Origin: Burkholderiaceae bacterium
GTDB lineage: Bacteria > Pseudomonadota > Gammaproteobacteria > Burkholderiales > Burkholderiaceae
Direction: 5' to 3'
Length of the DNA stretch: 22,461 nucleotides
NCBI GenBank assembly: GCA_947461805.1
Contig: CANHMJ010000008.1
Span: 1 to 22,461 of the forward strand
Part shown: positions 16,124 through 22,461 of the stretch, piece by piece
How the letters are laid out: the number at the start of each line of letters is the position of its first letter
Position numbering within the stretch: the first letter of the stretch is position 1
Translations under genes and position numbers: made by a program
Notes under the pieces: generated by a model
The model's database searches: none
Told to the model about the DNA's origin: nothing
The model's input: the letters and a program-made list of their open reading frames with translations, nothing else

Positions 16124-17257
16124 ATGGGCAAAAATTTCTTTGATTCAATTGTGTGGAAAAAAGATAACTGTGAAATTGAGTCAGTTATAGCGGTTGTACA
16201 TTTAAATGAGCAGCTTAAGAGTTTTTTAAAAGCAATTACTTCATTTGCAGAGGTAGCTGCAATATTGCCAAAATCAAGCTCAAAAAATTCAGGCCTAATA
16301 GAAAAATTTAAAAGCACATATCATATTCTTGACTACACACGTGAAGAAATTATTGCAAATAAAGAAATATTTTTAGCTGAAATAATAAATAAAGTTGGCT
16401 CTAAAAAATTTGCAATTATAGATATGGGAGGATATTTTTCTCATATATATGAGGACCTTCAATACCACTTTAAAGATAATTTTAAAGGCATCGTAGAGGA
16501 TACCGAAAACGGACATCAAAAGTATGAGATTGCTTTAAAAAATCGATTAAGTCTCGAATGTAATTTCCCAGTTATTTCAGTGGCAAGAAGTTCACTTAAG
16601 GACCCAGAGGACACTCTAGTCGGGCAAGCAATTGTATTCTCGGCTGAAGCAATTTTTAGATCAAGTGGCTTTGTATTTACTGGCAAACAAATTTTGGTTG
16701 TTGGGTTTGGAAAAATTGGAAAGTCAATAGCATCTAGTTTGAAATCAAGAGGCCTTCAAGTCGATATCTATGATATCGACCCAATCAGGTTGGCAGCGGC
16801 ATTCTCACTTGGTTTTCATAGCGGTCAAAGGAACACATTACTCAGTAAAGCAGATGTTATTTTTTGTGCGACAGGAAATAAAGCGATCGGACTGGATGAT
16901 TTCAGGTATGTAAAAAACGAAGCTTATTTATTCTGTGCAACTTCATCTGATGATGAATTAATGGATTGCCTAAGATATGAATGCCAAAAAAATTCAGTAC
17001 AAGTGACTGATTATGTTTCTCTAATAAGGCACGATGAAAAACAATTTTTCGTGGGCAATCAAGGTAATGCTATAAATTTCATTCACGGAGGGGTGGTGGG
17101 TGATTTTATCGAGCTTATTCAGGCAGAAATAATTTTTGCATTGGGCAACCTTTCTACTGCCCCAAGAAATGTTATTTTTCAACTACCAAATGATGCCAAA
17201 AAATTTATTGCCCAAGAATGGGTCGATAGACAAGTCCACTTTGGCATAAGAAATTGA
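16124..17257 (+). CDS. S-adenosylhomocysteine hydrolase-like NAD-binding protein, divergent and shortened
   Basis: A 377-residue relative of adenosylhomocysteinase, which is about 430-475 residues in true enzymes. Visible matches: a Rossmann motif GFGKIG at residues 194-199 followed by a D-rich strand end (DIYDIDP, D217 likely binding the NAD ribose), GIVEDTENG at 122-130 in the place of the family's GxSEETTTG, and PVISVARSSLKDPEDTLVGQ at 149-168, which aligns without gaps to the substrate-site segment and keeps its lysine (K159) and aspartate (D163). H26 may match the N-terminal substrate histidine. Changes by my by-eye alignment: the aspartate of DDGG becomes M101 (IIDMGG), the histidine after the second Rossmann strand becomes S274, and the C-terminal tail that completes the neighbouring subunit's NAD site is absent. 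Probably binds NAD and a nucleoside but is not a normal hydrolase. ATG 16124 has GGAGAGG six bases upstream. AT-rich. Confidence 0.72.
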   Translation: MGKNFFDSIVWKKDNCEIESVIAVVHLNEQLKSFLKAITSFAEVAAILPKSSSKNSGLIEKFKSTYHILDYTREEIIANKEIFLAEIINKVGSKKFAIIDMGGYFSHIYEDLQYHFKDNFKGIVEDTENGHQKYEIALKNRLSLECNFPVISVARSSLKDPEDTLVGQAIVFSAEAIFRSSGFVFTGKQILVVGFGKIGKSIASSLKSRGLQVDIYDIDPIRLAAAFSLGFHSGQRNTLLSKADVIFCATGNKAIGLDDFRYVKNEAYLFCATSSDDELMDCLRYECQKNSVQVTDYVSLIRHDEKQFFVGNQGNAINFIHGGVVGDFIELIQAEIIFALGNLSTAPRNVIFQLPNDAKKFIAQEWVDRQVHFGIRN

Positions 17258-18153
17258 GCAGTTTTGACGCCTTAATTGTCGGGGCATCTTTCATTTCTTC
17301 TTTCTCGAGGGCTGGACTAAATTTAGTTGATCGTTATCAACTCTCATCTATTGGATTGTGTCCAATAAAAACAAGTTATTGGAATAATTTATTACCCCTT
17401 CTTATTAGTGCGCCATGCATTCTACTTGCCTACCCATTTTTAGATATCTTGCAGTACATGCAATCTGTTCACATATTCTTTCTAGCAACGTTGCTTCAGG
17501 TAATTTCTTATGGGTTTGCTATCGTTTTTAAAAGATATAAATTGCTTGAAGTAGCATTATTAACAAAAGTCCCTGATTTTCTTGCGCCTTTATTACTTTG
17601 CATATTCGGATTTGCAAGCGGCACATTGTATTTCTTATGTTGCACATGTTTATCGCTAGTATTTTTTTGTATTAGCGCTAAAAAGACTGCGACCTTATCC
17701 TCCCTGCCTTCAGTTCTTTTTCTTTCAATATCTCTTCTTGCTCAAATTATTTTTTCTTATTTAATTTTCAACGATTTTTTTGTCGGGATTTATTTTAAAG
17801 AATTGTTATTAATTAGCTTTGCATTGCTTATCTGGCGATTTATTTTTTCGTTAACGATATTATTAATGCATAAGTACTTTTATTTTGATAATCATGAACA
17901 GCAAAAAACTAGTTTTAAATGTACTTTTGTAAGATGCTTTTTAAACCTTAGCACTCAATTTTCATTCATTTATGTAATGTCAAGTAAGTCTTATATTTTT
18001 GTTTTGCCAATACTTAATTCAACTGGTCTAATTGGTGCAGCACTTGCGCATTATTTAATCGGTGAGCAAATCTCATCTAGGGAGTATTTAAGTCTTTTAT
18101 TACTTTTTTTATTAACCAATATCTCAATTCTTTATTTGCTTGATGTTTACTAA
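17254..18153 (+). CDS. EamA/DMT-superfamily-like membrane transporter, 299 residues
   Basis: A very hydrophobic protein with about ten membrane helices (roughly residues 4-22, 43-62, 73-92, 97-117, 120-140, 152-172, 182-206, 222-241, 245-269 and 277-297) and almost no soluble part. The two-times-five layout, the length and the end of each half (LLTKVPDFLAPLLLCIFG; LPILNSTGLIGAALAHYLIGEQ followed by another helix) resemble the EamA/DMT drug-and-metabolite exporters, where a xGE motif closes the fourth helix of each half. Only the second half keeps that GE (residues 270-271). Sequence similarity is weak, so the family call is tentative and the substrate unknown. The start is TTG 17254, overlapping the previous stop as TTGA, which indicates translational coupling. 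AT-rich, with poly-T-rich codons for Phe and Leu. Confidence 0.65.
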   Translation: MSSFDALIVGASFISSFSRAGLNLVDRYQLSSIGLCPIKTSYWNNLLPLLISAPCILLAYPFLDILQYMQSVHIFFLATLLQVISYGFAIVFKRYKLLEVALLTKVPDFLAPLLLCIFGFASGTLYFLCCTCLSLVFFCISAKKTATLSSLPSVLFLSISLLAQIIFSYLIFNDFFVGIYFKELLLISFALLIWRFIFSLTILLMHKYFYFDNHEQQKTSFKCTFVRCFLNLSTQFSFIYVMSSKSYIFVLPILNSTGLIGAALAHYLIGEQISSREYLSLLLLFLLTNISILYLLDVY

Positions 18154-18673
18154 TTCAAAATTAGATCCTTATTCAGATTACTTATTAAAAAATTTATCTC
18201 AGCATCAATTTGCTCCGATATTTGAATCAGCCAATCCCTTTAGTCGCTCTAATTTGCATGGTCATATAACTGCTAGTGGGTTGGTTATAGAGTTTGATAA
18301 GGTTCTTTTAATACGTCACCCTTATCTGGGGCTTTGGATTCAGCCAGGCGGCCATATTGATGATGGTGAGACGCCAGAGTCTGCGGCTATTCGCGAGACC
18401 CAAGAAGAGACTGGTGTTTTATGTGAATTAGTTTGGCAGGAGAACTCCCTTGTTGATGTTGATGTCCATACAATTCCGAATAATCCCGCCAAAAAAGAGC
18501 CTGAGCATATTCATATTGATCTTTGTTTTGCTCTCAAACCATCTAGCATGGTTAATGCGGTCGAGGCAATAGAGTGGAGGTGGTGCGAGCAGAGTGCTGT
18601 TACGGATATCCGAACTAAAAGGGCGGTTAAAGCTTATTACGCATTGTTGCAAGCTAGCGCTAATAAGTGTTAG
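18143..18673 (+). CDS. NUDIX hydrolase
   Basis: Metal-dependent hydrolase of a nucleoside diphosphate linked to another group; the substrate is not known. With ATG 18143 the protein has 176 residues; the TTG three bases earlier is less likely. The full Nudix box is present: G70, E76, R84, E85, E88, E89 and G91 (GGHIDDGETPESAAIRETQEETG). The N-terminal part with NPFSRSNLHGHITASG at about residues 31-46, then LLIRHPYLGLWIQPGGH, is the layout of a full-length NUDIX subfamily, so the gene is not truncated. Its start lies within the last 11 bases of the transporter gene. Composition changes inside the gene: AT-rich before about 18,290, host-like after. Its stop TAG overlaps the glnD stop on the other strand. 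Confidence 0.88.
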   Translation: MFTNSKLDPYSDYLLKNLSQHQFAPIFESANPFSRSNLHGHITASGLVIEFDKVLLIRHPYLGLWIQPGGHIDDGETPESAAIRETQEETGVLCELVWQENSLVDVDVHTIPNNPAKKEPEHIHIDLCFALKPSSMVNAVEAIEWRWCEQSAVTDIRTKRAVKAYYALLQASANKC

Positions 18674-18677
18674 CTTG
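18650..18677 (+). terminator. Hairpin spanning the overlapping stops of the NUDIX gene and glnD
   Basis: CAAGCTAGCGCT (18650-18661), loop AATA, AGTGTTAGCTTG (18666-18677) forms a 12-bp stem with two G-U pairs in plus-strand RNA. In minus-strand RNA the same two positions become A-C mismatches, so the structure favours the plus-strand transcript. It includes both stop codons (TAG 18671-18673; TTA 18670-18672 as TAA on the minus strand). No T run follows, so termination, if it occurs, is not of the standard intrinsic type. Confidence 0.5.
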
Positions 18678-21264
18678 CCAACACATCCAGGATTTCGGTT
18701 TCAATTTGGATTTGCAACTTTGGATTTTTACTCAGCTCTTCGGCATTGAGCAGCAGTACGTCTTCCACACGCTCACCTAAAGTATTAATGCGAGCGGTAT
18801 GGATCGATACGCGGTGTTTTGCAAGTACTTGTGCTACTGCATAGATCAGCCCGGTGCGATCGCTTGCTGAGAGCGATAGCACGACGTATTGACCACGATC
18901 ATCGGGTTGCATATTAACCCTAGCTTGCACTGGAAAGCTGCGGGACTGCCTAGAAAGGCGGCCCATACTTGGTGCTGGAAGCAAGTCGCATTTTTCAAGC
19001 GCCGTCTTGAGTTCGTATTCCACCAGCTGAATGAGATCGCGGTAACTGCCAGTTTCGGTTAAGCGATTCATGCCGGTGACTTGAAAGGTATCCAGCGCAT
19101 AGCCATGTCGCGTCGTATGAATGCGGGCATCCCAGATCGAGAAGCCATTGCGCTCAAAGTAGGCGCAGATGCGTGCAAATAGATCGGCCTGATCAGGCAT
19201 ATAGACAGCGACTTGAAGACCTTCCCCTACCGTCGATAATCTGGCACGCACCACGGGCTCTACACTATTGACGTGATTGAAGAGATGCCGAGTTAGCCAG
19301 GCAATATCACCCGCATCTTGGCGTAAGAAAAAAGCAACGTCCAATTTTTTCCATAAATCAGCATACGCCTCATCTTCAATCCCATTCAATCTGAGATTAC
19401 GTCGAGACTCTTCTTGATGTTGAGCCAATTCCGATGTGGCATCGGTCTTGGCGCCACCCAGCACGCGCAAGGTGGCCCGGTAGAGGTCTTCTAGTAACTT
19501 GGCTTTCCAGGCATTCCATACCTTGGGGCTGGTGCCCCGGACATCGGCAACGGTGAGCAGATAGAGCGCAGTCAAATGACGCTCATCGCCCATCTCTTTC
19601 GCAAATTGCGCAACGACATCGGGATCGGAGATGTCTTGCTTTTGGGCTACCTGGCTCATCTTCAGATGCTTTGCTACTAGCCACACCAAGAGTTCGGTAT
19701 CTGCTTTGCTAAGACCATGGTCTTTAGCAAACTGCCGCATATCGCGCATGCCTAATTCGGAATGATCACCACCACGACCTTTAGCGATGTCATGAAAGAG
19801 GGCAGCTAAGACAATCAGCCAGGGTTTATCAAAGTTGGCAATCAAGCGACTGCAGTAGGGGAACTCCTGCGTATGTTCCATGATCATGAAGCGACGCACA
19901 TTGCGCAACACCATCAAGATGTGTTGATCAACGGTATAGACATGAAATAAATCATGCTGCATTTGCCCGACAATTTTTCGAAAGGCAGGTAAGTAACGAC
20001 CTAATACGCTGGTTCGGTTCATCAACTGGAAGGCGCGCGTGACCCCGTCTGGCTGTTTGAGTATCTCCATGAACAGTCGACGGTTCGCGGGATCTTTGCG
20101 CCACTGACTGTCCATGCGTTTGCGCACGTTGTACAGCGCCCTAAAGATGGTTGCAGAGAGGCCGGTTAAGGTGGGTGATTGAGTAAAGACTAAAAAGGTT
20201 CTGAGAATCTCCTCGGGGTGTTTCTCATAGAGCATGGGGTCGGTGATATCGAGCAAGCCCTGACGCTCAATGAAGAATTGATTCTCTTGCCCAGGAATGG
20301 CGTGGGTTGTTTTTGATTCCTGTGGAAATAGCAAGGCTTCAATGTTTTGCAGCAGCACATCATTGAGCTGGGTTACTGCTTTTGCTGCCCAGTAGTAGCG
20401 GCGCATGATGGCTTCGCTCGCCGCGCGATTGGTCTCAGCCTCAATTCCCATAGCGCTCGCGAGCGGCGCCTGTAAATCAAATGCCAGTACATCTTGGCGG
20501 CGTTTTGCGAGTAAATGCAAGTGAGCACGAATGGTTTCGAGTAGGCGTTTATTACGTTTGATCTCGGTAAGCTCGCGTTGAGTAATGATGCCTTTCTTAT
20601 ACAGATCCTGAAAGCCATTACCAAACTGCGCTGCTTTGCTCACCCAGGTAATAATTTGGATATCGCGCAAACCCCCTGGACTCTCTTTACAATTGGGCTC
20701 TAAAGAGTAGGGCGTATCTTGGTATTTTTGATGGCGTTGCTTGAGCTCAAGCAATTTAGCCTGAAAGAAAGCCTTGGGATCCATGGCATTCCAGTAGGCT
20801 TTCGAGAATTGCGTGAATAGAGCGCGATTGCCCCCTAAAAAGCGCGCCTCCAGCAAAGTGGTTCGGACCGTAATGTCTTGGGCTGCTTCCGATAAACACT
20901 CGGCGCTGTTCCGAACGGACGAGCCAATTTCCACTCCGGCATCCCAGCATTGCGCAATGAATTGCTCGACACGAGAAGATAGCGTTTCTGACTCGAGGTC
21001 GGGTAACAAAATTAAGATATCGACGTCGGAATAGGGAAAGAGTTCGCTACGGCCATAGCCACCGACCGCAAGCAGGGCAGCATCAGCATGCAATTGGCAT
21101 TGCGACCATAAGTTCATGAGAAGAGAGTCGCTCATGCTGCTGAGTTGCTTGCTTAGTTTATCGACGCCTTGGTGGGTCTTAAACTCGGCATAGGCTTGCT
21201 CGCGAGCACTGCGTAACTCAATCCCATTGGTGATCGCAACTTGATTTTGTGTGGCCGTACTCAT
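18670..21264 (-). CDS. glnD: Bifunctional [protein-PII] uridylyltransferase/uridylyl-removing enzyme
   Basis: Main nitrogen sensor: it uridylylates PII (GlnB/GlnK) when glutamine is low and removes UMP when glutamine is high. The 864-residue length is standard. Domains in order: nucleotidyltransferase with GGYGRSELFPYSDVD at residues 68-82 (catalytic D80 and D82), a helical linker with NCKESPGGLRDIQ at about 191-203, the HD phosphohydrolase domain with H491-D492 (LAALFHDIAKGRGGDHSELG), and two C-terminal glutamine-sensing ACT domains from about residue 690 and from about 795 to the end. The start is ATG (complement of 21262-21264), with no strong ribosome binding site. It follows map on the same strand by 30 bases and converges on the NUDIX gene with a 4-base overlap. 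Confidence 0.97.
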   Translation of the reverse strand: MSTATQNQVAITNGIELRSAREQAYAEFKTHQGVDKLSKQLSSMSDSLLMNLWSQCQLHADAALLAVGGYGRSELFPYSDVDILILLPDLESETLSSRVEQFIAQCWDAGVEIGSSVRNSAECLSEAAQDITVRTTLLEARFLGGNRALFTQFSKAYWNAMDPKAFFQAKLLELKQRHQKYQDTPYSLEPNCKESPGGLRDIQIITWVSKAAQFGNGFQDLYKKGIITQRELTEIKRNKRLLETIRAHLHLLAKRRQDVLAFDLQAPLASAMGIEAETNRAASEAIMRRYYWAAKAVTQLNDVLLQNIEALLFPQESKTTHAIPGQENQFFIERQGLLDITDPMLYEKHPEEILRTFLVFTQSPTLTGLSATIFRALYNVRKRMDSQWRKDPANRRLFMEILKQPDGVTRAFQLMNRTSVLGRYLPAFRKIVGQMQHDLFHVYTVDQHILMVLRNVRRFMIMEHTQEFPYCSRLIANFDKPWLIVLAALFHDIAKGRGGDHSELGMRDMRQFAKDHGLSKADTELLVWLVAKHLKMSQVAQKQDISDPDVVAQFAKEMGDERHLTALYLLTVADVRGTSPKVWNAWKAKLLEDLYRATLRVLGGAKTDATSELAQHQEESRRNLRLNGIEDEAYADLWKKLDVAFFLRQDAGDIAWLTRHLFNHVNSVEPVVRARLSTVGEGLQVAVYMPDQADLFARICAYFERNGFSIWDARIHTTRHGYALDTFQVTGMNRLTETGSYRDLIQLVEYELKTALEKCDLLPAPSMGRLSRQSRSFPVQARVNMQPDDRGQYVVLSLSASDRTGLIYAVAQVLAKHRVSIHTARINTLGERVEDVLLLNAEELSKNPKLQIQIETEILDVLAS

Positions 21265-21294
21265 GAATGGGGGTATGCCGTTTTCGAGGGCAAT

Positions 21295-22122
21295 CTATGC
21301 GCTGGGGCGGAAATGCAAACCATCGACGCATTCGGGGGGTGGGTTGCTGCCTTCTGACCAGGTGAGGACTTCAACGCCCTTGTGGGTCACAAGTAAGGTG
21401 TGCTCCCACTGCGCTGACAGACTGCGGTCTTTGGTTTTTACAGTCCACTGATCCGGCATCGTGCGAATATCGCGTTTGCCGGCATTGATCATGGGCTCAA
21501 TGGTGAAGGTCATGCCGGCCTCTAATGTTTCGCCAGTACCTGGTCTGCCGTAATGCAGAATTTGTGGGTCTTGGTGAAAGACTTTGCCAATACCATGACC
21601 GCAGTACTCTCGCACAATCGAGTAACCGGCTTTTTCAGCATGGGTTTGGATCACGTGACCGATATCGCCTAAGCGCGCACCTGGCTTCACTTGGGCGATG
21701 CCAAGCCACATGCATTCAAAGGTAATTTGGGTTAACCGTTTTGCCAACACCGATGGCTCGCCCACCATAAACATCCTACTTGTATCCCCAAAGTAGCCAG
21801 CAGGGGTGATCACGGTAATGTCGAGATTAACAACATCACCGGATTTCAAGATTTTGTCGCCAGGGATGCCATGGCAAATGACATCGTTGACTGAGGTACA
21901 GATGGATGCCGGAAAGGGTGGATACCCTGGTGGCTGATAATTGAGTGGCGCTGGTATGGTTTTTTGCACTTCGCGCATGTAGGTATGGCAAATGCGATCC
22001 AGCTCACCTGTACTGATGCCAGGCTTCACAAAAGGCGCTACGTGGTCTAACACTTCGCTGGCCAAGCGGCCCGCTTCACGCATCCCTTGGATGTCGTTTT
22101 CGTCGGTAAATACACTATTCAT
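21295..22122 (-). CDS. map: Methionine aminopeptidase, type I
   Basis: Removes the N-terminal methionine from new proteins. The 275-residue length fits the bacterial type I enzyme. Visible residues: H84 (VICHGIP), metal ligands D101 and D113 (VNLDITV...YFGDTSRMF), H176 (YCGHGIGKVFH), E209 (FTIEPM) and E240 (WEHTLLVT). The loop between the two aspartates is one residue longer than in the E. coli enzyme as I recall it (12 against 11). The start is ATG (complement of 22120-22122) with a weak AAAAGA upstream. It is divergent from rpsB and 30 bases upstream of glnD; map next to rpsB is a widespread bacterial order. Confidence 0.97.
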   Translation of the reverse strand: MNSVFTDENDIQGMREAGRLASEVLDHVAPFVKPGISTGELDRICHTYMREVQKTIPAPLNYQPPGYPPFPASICTSVNDVICHGIPGDKILKSGDVVNLDITVITPAGYFGDTSRMFMVGEPSVLAKRLTQITFECMWLGIAQVKPGARLGDIGHVIQTHAEKAGYSIVREYCGHGIGKVFHQDPQILHYGRPGTGETLEAGMTFTIEPMINAGKRDIRTMPDQWTVKTKDRSLSAQWEHTLLVTHKGVEVLTWSEGSNPPPECVDGLHFRPSA

Positions 22123-22234
22123 TCTTTTATTATCAACGACTTGGCTGTTTTATGGGCAATCTAAGGGCATTTCAGGCGCCTCTAGGCAGGGGGCATGAGC
22201 CAGTCAGAGCGTCCTAGTTAATTGATATTTAAGC

Positions 22235-22240
22235 TATAAT
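22235..22240 (+). promoter_or_regulatory. Probable -10 box of rpsB
   Basis: A perfect TATAAT lies in a short AT-rich stretch about 134 bases before the rpsB start, in the map-rpsB divergent region. No convincing -35 sits 16-18 bases upstream (the hexamer at 17 is TCCTAG). The long untranslated leader that would result fits a regulated ribosomal protein gene. Confidence 0.5.
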
Positions 22241-22299
22241 TTTTGGATCGGTTGATTTGATGGCGTACATGTGACGGTATCGGGTGAGCCGAAATTGCG

Positions 22300-22347
22300 G
22301 GTTAGGCCTTCCAGGGTGGCATTTTTTAGTGCAGCTAGGACCTAACC
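22300..22347 (+). promoter_or_regulatory. Structured rpsB leader, possible S2 autoregulatory element
   Basis: GGTTAGGCCT (22300-22309) pairs with AGG-A-CCTAACC (22337-22347) to give a 10-bp stem with one bulged A and a 27-nt loop, ending about 26 bases before the rpsB ATG and 15 before its Shine-Dalgarno. In E. coli the rpsB leader is known to carry a conserved structure through which S2 represses rpsB-tsf; that this hairpin is the counterpart is inference. Confidence 0.5.
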
Positions 22348-22373
22348 TTAGATCAAACCCTTAGGAGAATGTT

Positions 22374-22461
22374 ATGTCAGTGACTATGCGTCAGATGCTG
22401 GAAGCCGGTTGCCATTTTGGCCACCAAACACGTTTCTGGTCCCCCAAGATGGCCCCTTATA
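22374..22461 (+). CDS. rpsB: 30S ribosomal protein S2 (3' truncated by window)
   Basis: Only the first 29 codons are inside the window. They read MSVTMRQMLEAGCHFGHQTR and continue FWSPKMAPY, which is the highly conserved N terminus of bacterial S2 (the usual form is AGVHFGHQTR, here with Cys for Val). ATG 22374 is preceded by AGGAG at 22363-22367 with six bases of spacing. The gene is divergent from map; tsf would be expected downstream. Confidence 0.97.
   Translation, partial: MSVTMRQMLEAGCHFGHQTRFWSPKMAPY

Larger units (their letters stand above)
16124..18300. other. AT-rich segment, probably laterally acquired or recombined
   Basis: Composition changes sharply after ligA. Counted 60-base lines: 58% GC at 15241 in ligA, 45% at 16021, 33% at 16141 and 16201, 23% at 16381, 30% at 17701, 32% at 18181, 38% at 18241, 48% at 18301, 53% at 18361 and 18541. 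The low stretch covers two whole genes and the first third of the NUDIX gene, so the right border lies inside a reading frame at about 18,250-18,310. No integrase, transposase, tRNA junction or direct repeats were found at either side, so replacement by homologous recombination is more likely than a mobile element. Borders are approximate. Confidence 0.6.

Noticed and set aside
16124..17257. SAHH-like gene as a decayed pseudogene of ahcY
   Set aside because: The frame is intact, with a good ribosome binding site, a kept Rossmann motif and coupled downstream genes; the differences look like divergence, not decay.
16008..18700. Integrated mobile element with integrase or attachment repeats
   Set aside because: No recombinase gene, tRNA junction, terminal inverted repeat or flanking direct repeat was found; composition alone supports only transfer or recombination.

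Overview
The window looks like core chromosome of a betaproteobacterium of the Burkholderiaceae, most like Polynucleobacter. The grounds are the gene content, the smc-zipA-ligA order, protein wording recalled from that family, and a moderate base composition (about 50-58% GC in core-gene lines I counted). No IS element, integrase, CRISPR array or rRNA was seen.

Layout. Positions 2-1512 hold the end of a LivH-type permease and a complete LivM-type permease for branched-chain amino acid uptake, followed by a small cupin gene (1555-1836). On the minus strand lies a compact cluster: an initiator tRNA (2256-2332) with its own promoter and a clean rho-independent terminator, and beyond it a 56-residue two-helix membrane protein (1946-2116) with its own promoter. 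Going forward, kup (K+ uptake), a secreted coiled-coil protein and radA follow as a tight run (2487-6318). They converge on the minus-strand set dapD-dapE-prmB (9244 down to 6350), which serves lysine/peptidoglycan precursor synthesis and ribosomal protein L3 methylation. Divergent from dapD are smc, zipA and ligA (9420-16007): chromosome organisation, division and DNA ligation. The right end has glnD and map on the minus strand (22122 down to 18670) and the start of rpsB on the plus strand, with a promoter -10 and a structured leader.

The accessory part is 16124-18673, between ligA and glnD. Three genes are packed with overlapping ends: a divergent, shortened relative of S-adenosylhomocysteine hydrolase, an EamA/DMT-type ten-helix membrane protein and a NUDIX hydrolase. 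The first two genes and the 5' third of the third are clearly AT-rich (single 60-base lines of 23-33% GC), while the 3' part of the NUDIX gene returns to about 53%. I read this as a laterally acquired or recombined cassette whose right border lies inside the NUDIX gene. The three proteins suggest oxidation or rearrangement of a nucleoside-like compound, its movement across the inner membrane, and hydrolysis of a nucleotide-linked compound. That role is inference only. It is the best candidate here for an undescribed system.
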